64,000 nucleotides of DNA from Caldimonas mangrovi (GTDB lineage: Bacteria > Pseudomonadota > Gammaproteobacteria > Burkholderiales > Burkholderiaceae_C), in NCBI RefSeq assembly GCF_023721835.1, contig NZ_JAMKFE010000002.1, positions 248,001 to 312,000 on the forward strand. The letters run 5' to 3'. Positions 9,077-16,864 of the stretch are shown here, in pieces (the first letter of the stretch is position 1; each line of letters starts with the position of its first letter). A program made the translations under genes and the position numbers. The notes beneath the pieces are model-generated. The model searched no databases and was not told where the DNA came from. It was given only the letters and a program-made list of their open reading frames with translations.

Positions 9077-9091
9077 GTTCTATATAAGAAC
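9077..9091. promoter_or_regulatory. Palindromic operator 2 in the pcaI-pcaR intergenic region
   Basis: GTTCTATATAAGAAC is a second inverted repeat with the same GTTC/GAAC arms, centred 19 bp from the first, so both lie on about the same face of the helix. It overlaps the -35-like TTGTTC for pcaI on the minus strand. The stretch is strikingly AT-rich against the surrounding DNA. Confidence 0.65.
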
Positions 9092-9140
9092 AAGTGTAGC
9101 CCATCCGACCCCGCTGCACCATTCCAATACAGGGAGAGCC

Positions 9141-9944
9141 ATGTCTGCCATTGCCCACAACACGCCGGCGCCTCGCCAGGAGCCCGGCGATAGCTACGTG
9201 CAGTCTTTTGCGCGCGGGCTTGCGGTCGTGCGCACGTTCAGCGCCGAAGCGCCCGCACAGACCATCACCGAGGTGGCCGAACGCGCCGGGCTGACCCGCG
9301 CCGGCGCGCGCCGCATCCTGCACACGCTGCAGCATCTCGGCTACGTGGAGACCGAAGGCCGGCTGTTCCGCCTGACGCCCAAGATCCTCGACCTCGGCTT
9401 CGCCTATCTCAGCTCGCTGCCGCTGTGGAACCTGGCCGAACCGGTGATGGAAGAGCTGGTGCAGGACATCAAGGAGTCCTGCTCGGCCGCGGTGCTGGAC
9501 AGCACCGACATCGTCTACGTGCTGCGCGTGCCGACGCACAAGATCATGGCGATCAACCTGGGCGTCGGCAGCCGGCTGCCCGCGTTCTGCACGTCGATGG
9601 GTCGCGTGCTGATGGCCGGCCTGCCGGACGACGTGCTACAGGCGCGGCTGGCGCAGAGCGATCTGCAGCCGCGCACGCCCAAGACGGTGACGGATCCGGC
9701 GCGCCTGCGCGAACTGATCGAGCAGGTGCGGTTGCAGGGTTGGGCACTGGTGACCGAGGAACTCGAAGAGGGGCTGGTGTCGCTGGCTGCGCCGATCCGC
9801 GGTCGCGCCGGCGAAACCGTCGCGGCCATCAACGTCAGCGGCCAACAGCACCGCACGCCGCCGGTCGTGATGCTCGAGCGCTTCCTGCCCAAGCTGCTGA
9901 AGGCCGCCAACGACATCAGCGCGATGATCGGCGGGCGCAGCTGA
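9141..9944 (+). CDS. pcaR: IclR family regulator of beta-ketoadipate genes (PcaR/PcaU/PobR type)
   Basis: A 267-residue protein with an N-terminal winged helix (about residues 20-80, ITEVAERAGLTRAGARRILHTL) and a C-terminal IclR effector domain containing FCTSMGRVLMAGLPDD and VTEELEEGLVSLAAPIRG. The conserved N-terminal segment SYVQSFARGLAVVRTFS is typical of the PcaR/PobR subgroup. It is divergent from pcaIJF with paired palindromes between, so it most likely senses a pathway intermediate (3-oxoadipate in known PcaR) and controls pcaIJF and possibly the enol-lactonase gene. The symbol is inferred from context. Confidence 0.85.
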   Translation: MSAIAHNTPAPRQEPGDSYVQSFARGLAVVRTFSAEAPAQTITEVAERAGLTRAGARRILHTLQHLGYVETEGRLFRLTPKILDLGFAYLSSLPLWNLAEPVMEELVQDIKESCSAAVLDSTDIVYVLRVPTHKIMAINLGVGSRLPAFCTSMGRVLMAGLPDDVLQARLAQSDLQPRTPKTVTDPARLRELIEQVRLQGWALVTEELEEGLVSLAAPIRGRAGETVAAINVSGQQHRTPPVVMLERFLPKLLKAANDISAMIGGRS

Positions 9945-10010
9945 GAGCCGTCGAGACCGGTCGGTCCGCGGCCGGGCCCCCGCCCCGCTCGGGAAACCGG
10001 CACTGCAGTT

Positions 10011-10481
10011 TCAGGGGCTGACCGGCAGTGCGTTGCCCGTCTTGGCGACCTCGAGCACCACGTGCGTGGTGAAACTGCGCACGTTGGCATCACCCTGCAG
10101 GTGGTCGCGGGCGAAGCCCTCGTACGCCGGCAGGTCGGGCAGTACCAGCACCAGCACATAGTCGACGCTGCCCGCCGTCGCATAGCACTGCTGCACTTGC
10201 GGCAACGTGCACATGCGCTGGCGGAAGCGGTCGATGGCCGCCTGGCCTTCGTCGATCAGGTCGACCGTGACGATCGCCGTCAGTTGCAGGCCCAGGGCCT
10301 TGCGGTCGAGCGCAGCCGTTTCCGCGCGGATCACGCCGGCTTCGCGCAACCGTTTCAGCCGGCGTTGCACTGCAGCGGCCGACAGGCCGATGTCGGCGCC
10401 GATCGCTTCAGCGGCAATGCGGGTGTCGTGCTGGTAGCGCGCGAGGATGCGGCGGTCGAGATCGTCGAGGTCTGGCGTCAT
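10011..10481 (-). CDS. Lrp/AsnC family transcriptional regulator
   Basis: A 156-residue feast/famine regulator with an N-terminal helix-turn-helix (LDRRILARYQHDTR through the segment LSAAAVQRRLKRLREAGVI) and a C-terminal RAM ligand-binding domain. The ATG at 10481 gives the standard MTPDLDDLDRRIL N-terminus; a longer frame upstream lacks conservation. It is divergent from a PLP-dependent dehydratase-like gene, which is its likely target. Confidence 0.88.
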   Translation of the reverse strand: MTPDLDDLDRRILARYQHDTRIAAEAIGADIGLSAAAVQRRLKRLREAGVIRAETAALDRKALGLQLTAIVTVDLIDEGQAAIDRFRQRMCTLPQVQQCYATAGSVDYVLVLVLPDLPAYEGFARDHLQGDANVRSFTTHVVLEVAKTGNALPVSP

Positions 10482-10567
10482 CTGGAAGGAGCGTAATGCG
10501 GACGGGCCGCGCCGATGATGCCAAAGATGCGGCGCATCGCCCGGCGGCGCTGCCCACAATGCATCGC

Positions 10568-11542
10568 ATGAACGACACGCTGCCCCACCACCGCTTGTCG
10601 CTGGCTCGTATCGAGCAGGCGGCCCGGACCATCGATCCTGTCTTCCTCCAGACACCGCAGTTCGAATGCGAGCCCTTGTCGCAGGCCCTGGGCTGCCGGC
10701 TGACGCTGAAACTGGAAACAGGCAACCCGATCCGCAGCTTCAAGGGGCGCGGCGCCGACTGTTTCGTCAAGAGCGATGCACGGGTGCGGCCCGGCACAAC
10801 GCTGGTGTGCGCGACTGCCGGCAACTGGGGGCAGGCGCTGGCCTGGGTGTGCCGCGCGCGGGGGCTGGCGCTGATCGTCTACTCCGCGACGACCGCCAAC
10901 CCGCTGAAGTTGCAGCGCATGCGCGAAATGGGCGCCGAGGTGCGGCTGCACAGCGAGGACTTCGATGCGGCGAAAGCCGAAGCCCGGCGTTTTGCCGAGG
11001 CAGCGGGCGCGCTGTTCGTCGAAGACGGCCGCGAAGCGTCGATCGCCGAAGGCGCCGGGACCATCGGCCTGGAACTGCTGCAGCACGGCGAGCGTTTCGA
11101 TGCCGTGCTGCTGCCGCTCGGCAACGGTGCCCTGTTGACCGGTGTGGCGCGCTGGATGAAGGCGCACAGCCCGGTGACCCGGGTCATCGGCATCAGCACC
11201 CGCGGCGCCGACGCGATGGAGCGGTCCTGGCGCGAGGGACGGGTGGTCGAGCGCGCCTCGGTCGACACGATCGCCGACGGCATCGCGGTGCGCGTGCCGG
11301 TGCCCGAGGCGGTGCAGGACATGCAGGGGCTGGTCGACGACGTGGTGCTGGTGGACGACGCGGAGGTCGTCTCCGCCATGCGGCTGTTGTTCGACCACGG
11401 CGGGCTGCTGGTCGAACCCGCCGGGGCGGTGGGCGTGGCCGCTGTCTGTGCCGACCCGCCGCGCTGGCGCCAGGCTCGCATCGCGACCGTGCTGTGCGGC
11501 AGCAACCTCACGGCCGAGCAGATCGACCGCTGGTTGCGCTGA
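10568..11542 (+). CDS. PLP-dependent threonine/serine dehydratase-like enzyme
   Basis: A 324-residue fold-type II PLP enzyme. The PLP-binding lysine is Lys59 in IRSFKGRG, with the N-term TPQFECEPLSQ segment and the glycine-rich phosphate loop in LPLGNGALLTGVARW. It aligns with threonine/serine dehydratases but lacks a C-terminal ACT domain, so a catabolic amino-acid dehydratase or related ammonia lyase is more likely than biosynthetic IlvA. The substrate is unknown. Starts at 10559 and 10568 are both possible; neither has a strong ribosome site. Divergent Lrp regulator suggests induction by an amino acid. Confidence 0.8.
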   Translation: MNDTLPHHRLSLARIEQAARTIDPVFLQTPQFECEPLSQALGCRLTLKLETGNPIRSFKGRGADCFVKSDARVRPGTTLVCATAGNWGQALAWVCRARGLALIVYSATTANPLKLQRMREMGAEVRLHSEDFDAAKAEARRFAEAAGALFVEDGREASIAEGAGTIGLELLQHGERFDAVLLPLGNGALLTGVARWMKAHSPVTRVIGISTRGADAMERSWREGRVVERASVDTIADGIAVRVPVPEAVQDMQGLVDDVVLVDDAEVVSAMRLLFDHGGLLVEPAGAVGVAAVCADPPRWRQARIATVLCGSNLTAEQIDRWLR

Positions 11543-11558
11543 AGCGCGCGCACGCCGA

Positions 11559-12377
11559 CTACTTCGCCCCCAGTCGCTGCGACACGGCGCGCGCGCAGGC
11601 CTGCAGCGCCAGCGAAACGCCGCCGTCCCATGCGGTGTCGAAGGTCCCCGACGGGCCGATCGCGGTGACCGCCATCACCATGGCGCCGTTGTGATCGAAC
11701 ACCGGCGCCGACATCGCGCTGACGCCGTCAATCACCGAGTCCTGTGAACGGCTCATGCCGTGCGCGCGCACTTCGGCCAGCTGCTTCTCGAATTCCTTCC
11801 AGCTGGGCAAGGGCGGCGGCGGCGGGTTGCCAGGGCCGACCCGCTCGCGCAGGCCGGCCTTTTCGCGCCGGCGTTCTTCTTCCAGCAGGGTCCTGACGGT
11901 TTCCACCGGCATGTAGGCGCCGAACAGCCGGCCCGATGCGGTGTCGGTGATCGAGATCACCGTGCCGTGGCGCATTGTCACGTGCACGGCGGCGGGCGAC
12001 TCCTCCATGCGCACGATCGTCGGCCCGCGGGTGCCCCACACCGCGATCGCCACCGTGTGGCCGATGCGCTGCGACAGCTCGGCGATCAACGGTGTGGCGA
12101 TGCGCACCGGGTCGGCCTGCTGCAGTGCGATCAGGCCGAGCTGCAGTGCCAGCGGCCCCAGCCCGTAGCGGCCGCTCGCCTCGTCCTGCTCGATCAGGCC
12201 CAGCTTGCCGAAGCTCACCAGGTATGGGTGGGCCTTGGCCGGGACCATGCCTGCCTCGCGCGCGAGGTCTTTCAGTGCCATCGGCCGGCCGTGGTGCGCC
12301 AATGCCAGCAGCAGCTGGCCGCCCACTTCGACGCTCTGGATCCCCCGCCGGTCCTTGTCGTTCTTGTCGTCTTCCAC
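11559..12377 (-). CDS. IclR family transcriptional regulator of the homogentisate operon
   Basis: About 272 residues: winged helix in the first ~80 residues (the segment IQSVEVGGQLLLALAHHGRP to LAREAGMVPAKAHPYL) and an IclR effector domain after that, with an unusual proline run (GNPPPPPLPSW) near residue 200. The GTG at 12377 is preferred because an AAGG ribosome-site-like stretch lies 6 nt upstream; a TTG at 12416 in frame would add 13 residues. It is divergent from the MBL/FAD-hydroxylase/hmgA/fahA/TRAP operon, with a 20-bp imperfect palindrome between, so it probably controls that operon in response to an aromatic acid. Confidence 0.85.
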   Translation of the reverse strand: MEDDKNDKDRRGIQSVEVGGQLLLALAHHGRPMALKDLAREAGMVPAKAHPYLVSFGKLGLIEQDEASGRYGLGPLALQLGLIALQQADPVRIATPLIAELSQRIGHTVAIAVWGTRGPTIVRMEESPAAVHVTMRHGTVISITDTASGRLFGAYMPVETVRTLLEEERRREKAGLRERVGPGNPPPPPLPSWKEFEKQLAEVRAHGMSRSQDSVIDGVSAMSAPVFDHNGAMVMAVTAIGPSGTFDTAWDGGVSLALQACARAVSQRLGAK

Positions 12378-12468
12378 GCAGTGCCTTGTCGGTAAAGAAG
12401 CGCTCGAGGGCGGCAAATCTAGGGGTTTTCCCTGGAGGTGCCGCCATGCTCGCGGATAGCGTTAGACA

Positions 12469-12488
12469 TTAGCAAACGAGTTAACTAA
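12469..12488. promoter_or_regulatory. Imperfect palindrome upstream of the homogentisate operon, likely IclR operator
   Basis: TTAGcaAACgaGTTaaCTAA matches its own reverse complement at 14 of 20 positions (upper case). A possible promoter for the rightward operon overlaps it: TTAACT at 12481-12486 and GATATA at 12505-12510, 18 bp apart. The surrounding 60 bp are clearly more AT-rich than the flanking genes. Confidence 0.5.
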
Positions 12489-12564
12489 CATCAACCTGGA
12501 ATTCGATATACACAAAAAAGTTCGCCAAAGTTTAATCTGACGCAAGCGCATCAGGAGTCCATCG

Positions 12565-13521
12565 ATGAGCAGCAAAGCCTTTGCCAGCCAGGCCGACCTG
12601 GAAGAAAAGCAGGTCAGCTTCACCAAGCTTTCCGACAACGCCTATGCCTACACGGCCGAGGGCGACCCCAACACCGGCGTCATCGTAGGCGACGACGCGG
12701 TGATGGTGATCGACACGCAGGCGACGCCTGCGATGGCCGCCGACGTGATCCGCCGCATCCGCGAGGTTTCGACCAAGCCGATCAAGTACGTGGTGCTGAG
12801 CCACTACCACGCCGTGCGGGTGCTCGGCGCATCGGCCTACCGGCCGGAGCACGTCATCGCCAGCCAGGACACCTACGAGCTGATCGTCGAGCGCGGCGAG
12901 GCCGACAAGGCCAGCGAAATCGGACGCTTCCCGCGCCTGTTCCGTAACGTCGAGACGGTGCCGGCGGGCCTGACCTGGCCCACCCTCACCTTCACCGGCA
13001 AGATGACGCTGTGGCTGGGCAAGCTGGAAGTGCAGCTGCTGCAGGTGGGCCGCGGGCACACCAAGGGCGACACCATCGCGTGGCTGCCGCAGCAGAAGAT
13101 CCTGTTCTCGGGCGACCTGGTCGAGTTCGACGCCACGCCCTATGCCGGCGACGCGTACTTCAAGGACTGGCCGCAGACACTGGACAACCTGGCCGCGCTG
13201 AAGCCCGAGAAGCTGGTGCCCGGCCGCGGCGCCGCGCTCACCACGCCCGAACAGGTGCAGCAAGGCCTGGCCGGCACGCGCGCCTTCATCGCCGACGTGT
13301 ATGCCAGCGTGCAAGAGGGCGTGAAGGCCGGCAAGGATCTGAACGCGGTCTACAAGGACACCTACGCGAAGCTCAAGCCCACCTACGGCCACTGGGTCAT
13401 CTTCGACCACTGCATGCCCTTCGACGTGACGCGCTGCTACGACGAGGCGACGCAGTATGCCGATCCGCGCATTTGGACCGCCGAGCGCGACCGTCAGATG
13501 TGGCTCACCCTGGAAGGCTGA
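12565..13521 (+). CDS. MBL-fold hydrolase-like protein with degenerate metal site
   Basis: A 318-residue metallo-beta-lactamase-fold protein, first in the homogentisate operon. The fold landmarks are present (VMVIDTQATPAMAADVI, GHTKGDT, FSGDLVEFD). The metal-binding signature HxHxDH is altered: it reads His80-Tyr-His82-Ala-Val84-Arg85, and the last ligand motif PGHG reads PGRG. His165 and Asp184 are kept. Thus Asp84, His85 and the final His are lost, so a standard binuclear zinc hydrolase is doubtful. It is followed by an aromatic hydroxylase 12 bp later. A ring-cleavage-product or thioester hydrolase role could be guessed but the sequence does not show one. Confidence 0.82.
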   Translation: MSSKAFASQADLEEKQVSFTKLSDNAYAYTAEGDPNTGVIVGDDAVMVIDTQATPAMAADVIRRIREVSTKPIKYVVLSHYHAVRVLGASAYRPEHVIASQDTYELIVERGEADKASEIGRFPRLFRNVETVPAGLTWPTLTFTGKMTLWLGKLEVQLLQVGRGHTKGDTIAWLPQQKILFSGDLVEFDATPYAGDAYFKDWPQTLDNLAALKPEKLVPGRGAALTTPEQVQQGLAGTRAFIADVYASVQEGVKAGKDLNAVYKDTYAKLKPTYGHWVIFDHCMPFDVTRCYDEATQYADPRIWTAERDRQMWLTLEG

Positions 13522-13533
13522 GGCGAGGCCGTC

Positions 13534-15321
13534 ATGCCGCAGACAAGCATGGGCGCGCCGGTCGACTACCAGGCGCTCGAATTCGCCTATCGACGCTGTG
13601 CCGACCAGGACCCGCAGGCGTGCGCGCACCATCCGGTGGTGGTGGTCGGCGCCGGCCCGGTGGGCCTGAGCCTCGCGATCGACCTGGCGCAGCAGAACGT
13701 GCCCGTGGTGCTGCTCGACAACGACTGCAGGCTGTCGACCGGCTCGCGTGCGATCTGTTTCGCCAAGCGCACGCTGGAGATCTTCGACCGCCTGGGCTGC
13801 GGCGACCGCATGGTGGCCAAGGGCGTGTCATGGAACGTCGGCAAGGTGTTTTTCCGGCACGAGCAGATCTACCAGTTCGACCTGCTGCCCGAGAGCGGCC
13901 ACGAACGCCCGGCCTTCATCAACTTGCAGCAGTACTACTGCGAGGGCTATCTGGCCGAGCGGGCGATGGCGCTGCCGCTGATCGACATGCGCTGGAAGAA
14001 CAAAGTGGTGGCGGTGGAGCCGCAGGGGGACCGGGTGCTGCTGACCGTCGAGACGCCGGACGGCACTTATCGCCTGCAGGCCGACTACGTCGCTGCATGC
14101 GACGGCTCGCGGTCCTCGGTGCGCCAGATGGTCGGGCAGGAGAGCAAGGGCCGTGTCTTCCAGGACCGCTTCCTGATCGCCGACGTGCGCATGAAAGCGC
14201 ACAGCCCGGCGTCGGGCCGCGCCGAGCCGGGCGACCGCCCTCCCGGGGGGCAGCACGACAGCGAAGCTGCAAGCGCGGCGGCCCGGGGGTTCCCGGCCGA
14301 GCGCTGGTTCTGGTTCGACCCGCCGTTCCACCGCAACCAGAGCGTGCTGCTGCACATGCAGCCCGACGGCGTGTGGCGCATCGACTTCCAGCTCGGCTGG
14401 GGCGCCGACCCGGAAGAGGCCAGGAAGCCCGAGAACGTGATCCCGCGTGTGAAGGCGCTGCTGGGCGAGGACGTGCCGTTCGAGCTGGAGTGGGTCAGCG
14501 TCTACACCTTCTCGTGCCTGCGCATGGAGCGCTTCCGCCACGGCCGCGTGCTGTTTGCCGGCGATGCGGCGCACCTGGTGTCGCCGTTCGGCGCGCGCGG
14601 GGCCAACTCCGGCGTGCAGGATGCCGAGAACCTGGCCTGGAAGCTGGCGCTCGTGCTGCGCGGGCAGGCCCCCGACGCGCTGCTCGACAGCTATGCCCAG
14701 GAGCGCGAATACGCCGCCGACGAGAACATCCGTCATTCGACGCGCGCGACCGATTTCATCACCCCCAAGAGCGAGATCAGCCGCCTGTTCCGCGACGCGG
14801 TGCTCGACCTTGCGAAGGACCATGCCTTCGCGCGCAGCCTGGTCAACAGCGGCCGCCTGTCGGTGCCGGCCACCTTGCACGGGTCGTCGCTGAATACCGT
14901 GGACGGCGACGAGTTCGTCGGGCGCCTGGTGCCCGGTGCACCCGCGTGCGATGCACCGGTGCGACGTCTCACCGACGGGCACGACACGTGGTTCCTGCGG
15001 CAGCTTGGCAGCGGTGTCTTCACGGCCGTCGTGTTCAGCGGCGGTGCCCAGACTGCGTCTTGGGTGCGGGCCGTGCAGGCTGCCGCCCGCGGCCTGGTGC
15101 CGCTCGACATCGTACTGGTCGTGCCACCGGGCCAGGCCGCGCCCGACGTGCCCGACACCTTGCCGCTGCTCGACAGCGAAGGCCTGCTGCACCGTCGCTA
15201 CGACGCGCGGCCCGGCACGGTGTATCTGCTGCGTCCCGACCAGCACGTTTGTGCGCGCCTGCGCCACGCCGATGCCGCTCCCCTGCAAACCGCGCTGCGC
15301 CGCGCGCTGTGCCTCGAATGA
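13534..15321 (+). CDS. FAD-dependent aromatic hydroxylase (3-hydroxyphenylacetate 6-hydroxylase-like)
   Basis: A 595-residue class A flavoprotein monooxygenase with the three family fingerprints: GxGxxG in VVGAGPVGLSLAIDL (about residue 32), the DG motif in ACDGSRSSVRQ (about 190) and the GD motif in LFAGDAAHLVSPFGARG (about 345). It is related to MhpA-type hydroxylases. The gene is followed at once by a 75-residue DUF2783 protein and by hmgA and fahA; this matches the plan of the two-component MhaAB system that converts 3-hydroxyphenylacetate to homogentisate, though other hydroxylated acids are possible. Residues ~223-252 are a Gly/Pro/Ala/Arg-rich insert encoded by a GC-rich REP-like stretch between MKA and FPAERWFWF, which look contiguous in the family. 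The frame is preserved. Confidence 0.85.
   Translation: MPQTSMGAPVDYQALEFAYRRCADQDPQACAHHPVVVVGAGPVGLSLAIDLAQQNVPVVLLDNDCRLSTGSRAICFAKRTLEIFDRLGCGDRMVAKGVSWNVGKVFFRHEQIYQFDLLPESGHERPAFINLQQYYCEGYLAERAMALPLIDMRWKNKVVAVEPQGDRVLLTVETPDGTYRLQADYVAACDGSRSSVRQMVGQESKGRVFQDRFLIADVRMKAHSPASGRAEPGDRPPGGQHDSEAASAAARGFPAERWFWFDPPFHRNQSVLLHMQPDGVWRIDFQLGWGADPEEARKPENVIPRVKALLGEDVPFELEWVSVYTFSCLRMERFRHGRVLFAGDAAHLVSPFGARGANSGVQDAENLAWKLALVLRGQAPDALLDSYAQEREYAADENIRHSTRATDFITPKSEISRLFRDAVLDLAKDHAFARSLVNSGRLSVPATLHGSSLNTVDGDEFVGRLVPGAPACDAPVRRLTDGHDTWFLRQLGSGVFTAVVFSGGAQTASWVRAVQAAARGLVPLDIVLVVPPGQAAPDVPDTLPLLDSEGLLHRRYDARPGTVYLLRPDQHVCARLRHADAAPLQTALRRALCLE
14200..14289 (+). repeat. REP-like GC-rich insertion inside the hydroxylase gene
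   Basis: About 90 bp that break the family pattern of the hydroxylase without shifting the frame. It contains an inverted repeat GCCCGGC (14204-14210)/GCCGGGC (14226-14232) and a stretch CCCTCCCGGGGGGCAGC followed by GACAGCGAAGC, a layout like the short intergenic palindromic repeats common in Burkholderiales. A related element lies at about 36266-36305. The boundaries are approximate. Confidence 0.5.
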
Positions 15322-15328
15322 GGTTGCC

Positions 15329-15556
15329 ATGGACCTGATCACCGCCCCGCACCTCGACGCACCCGACGACTTCTACGAAGCGCTGATCGACATGCATCGC
15401 GATCTCACCGTCGCGCAAAGCCACGAACTCAACGCGAAGCTGGTGCTGCTGCTGGCCAACCACATCGGGCACGAAACGGTGCTCCGGCAGGCGCTGGAGG
15501 CTGCGCGTGCGAGTGTCCTGAAAACCGCTGCCGCCACCGCGCAGCCTACTGTCTGA
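15329..15556 (+). CDS. DUF2783 small protein, possible hydroxylase coupling subunit
   Basis: A 75-residue acidic protein beginning 7 bp after the hydroxylase stop. It matches the DUF2783 family by its DDFYEALIDMHRDLT and the segment LNAKLVLLLANHIGH. The position between an FAD hydroxylase and hmgA, and its size, recall the small coupling protein (MhaB) described for 3-hydroxyphenylacetate 6-hydroxylase. That role is inference from context. ATG at 15329 is the only sensible start. Confidence 0.8.
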   Translation: MDLITAPHLDAPDDFYEALIDMHRDLTVAQSHELNAKLVLLLANHIGHETVLRQALEAARASVLKTAAATAQPTV

Positions 15557-15565
15557 ATCGACGCC

Positions 15566-16864
15566 ATGACGAAACCGACCCCGTCCTACCTCACCGGCTT
15601 CGGCAACGAGTTCGCGACTGAAGCGGTCGCCGGTGCCTTGCCTCAGGGACGCAACAGCCCGCAGCGGGCGCCGTTCGATCTCTACCCGGAGCTGATCTCC
15701 GGCACGGCCTTCACCGCGCCGCGTGCCGCCAATCGCCGCACTTGGCTGTATCGCCGCCAGCCGTCCGTCGTCAGCGGCGGCTACCAGGGCTACACCCAGC
15801 CGTTCTGGCGCACGGGGGCCGCGGGCGGCGTGCCGACGCCGCCCGAGCCCCTGCGCTGGAGCCCGTTCGCGATTCCCGATGCGCCGGCCGACTTCGTCGA
15901 CGGCATGCGCACGGTGGTGGCCAACGGCGACCCCGAGGCGCAGACCGGCGTGGCCGTGCATGTCTACCTCGCCAACCGCTCGATGCTGCGCCGCGCGTTC
16001 GTCAACGCCGACGGCGAGATGCTGCTGGTGCCCCAGCACGGCCGGCTGCACATCACCACCGAGCTTGGCGTGATGGACGTCAAGCCCGGTGACGTCGCGC
16101 TGGTGCCGCGCGGCATGGCCTTCAAGGTCGAGCTGCCGGACGGCCCGTCGCGCGGCTATGTGTGCGAGAACTACGGCGCCTTCTTCCGCCTGCCCGAGCT
16201 GGGGCCGATCGGCTCGAACGGCCTGGCCAACGCGCGCGACTTCTGCACACCGGTGGCGGCCTTCGAAGACAGCCCGGGCAACTATGAGCTGATCAAGAAG
16301 TACGGCGGCACGTTGTGGACGGCGCCGATGCGGCAGTCGCCGTTCAACGTCGTCGCCTGGCACGGCAACCTGGTGCCGTTCAAGTACGACACCGCGAATT
16401 TCATGACCATCGGTTCGATCAGCCACGACCACCCCGATCCGTCGATCTTCACGGTGCTGACGTCGCCATCGGACACGCCGGGCACCGCCAACTGCGACTT
16501 CGTGATCTTCCCGCCGCGCTGGATGGTGGCAGAGGACACCTTCCGCCCGCCGTGGTACCACCGCAACCTGATGAGCGAGTTCATGGGCCTGGTCTACGGC
16601 CAGTACGACGCCAAGCCCGAAGGCTTCAAGCCCGGCGGTGCCTCGTTGCACAACTGCATGGTGCCGCACGGTCCGGACGAAGAGGCCTACGAGAAGGCCA
16701 GCACGGCACCGCTGGCACCGCACAAGCTCGACAACACGCTCGCCATCATGTTCGAAAGCCGCTATCGCTTCATCCCGACCGAATTCGCGATGACCGGTGG
16801 CGCGCTCGACACTCGCTATGCCGAGTGCTGGCAAGGCCTGCAAGACCAGTTCAAGGGGACCTGA
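15566..16864 (+). CDS. hmgA: Homogentisate 1,2-dioxygenase
   Basis: A 432-residue Fe(II) dioxygenase that opens homogentisate to maleylacetoacetate. The N-terminus [19 protein letters not shown] is diagnostic. Iron ligands are visible in YHRNLMSEF (His and Glu, six apart as in the human enzyme) and the His of [10 protein letters not shown]. Length matches bacterial HmgA (430-440). The stop overlaps the fahA start by one base (TGATG), so the two are translationally coupled. Confidence 0.97.
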   Translation: MTKPTPSYLTGFGNEFATEAVAGALPQGRNSPQRAPFDLYPELISGTAFTAPRAANRRTWLYRRQPSVVSGGYQGYTQPFWRTGAAGGVPTPPEPLRWSPFAIPDAPADFVDGMRTVVANGDPEAQTGVAVHVYLANRSMLRRAFVNADGEMLLVPQHGRLHITTELGVMDVKPGDVALVPRGMAFKVELPDGPSRGYVCENYGAFFRLPELGPIGSNGLANARDFCTPVAAFEDSPGNYELIKKYGGTLWTAPMRQSPFNVVAWHGNLVPFKYDTANFMTIGSISHDHPDPSIFTVLTSPSDTPGTANCDFVIFPPRWMVAEDTFRPPWYHRNLMSEFMGLVYGQYDAKPEGFKPGGASLHNCMVPHGPDEEAYEKASTAPLAPHKLDNTLAIMFESRYRFIPTEFAMTGGALDTRYAECWQGLQDQFKGT

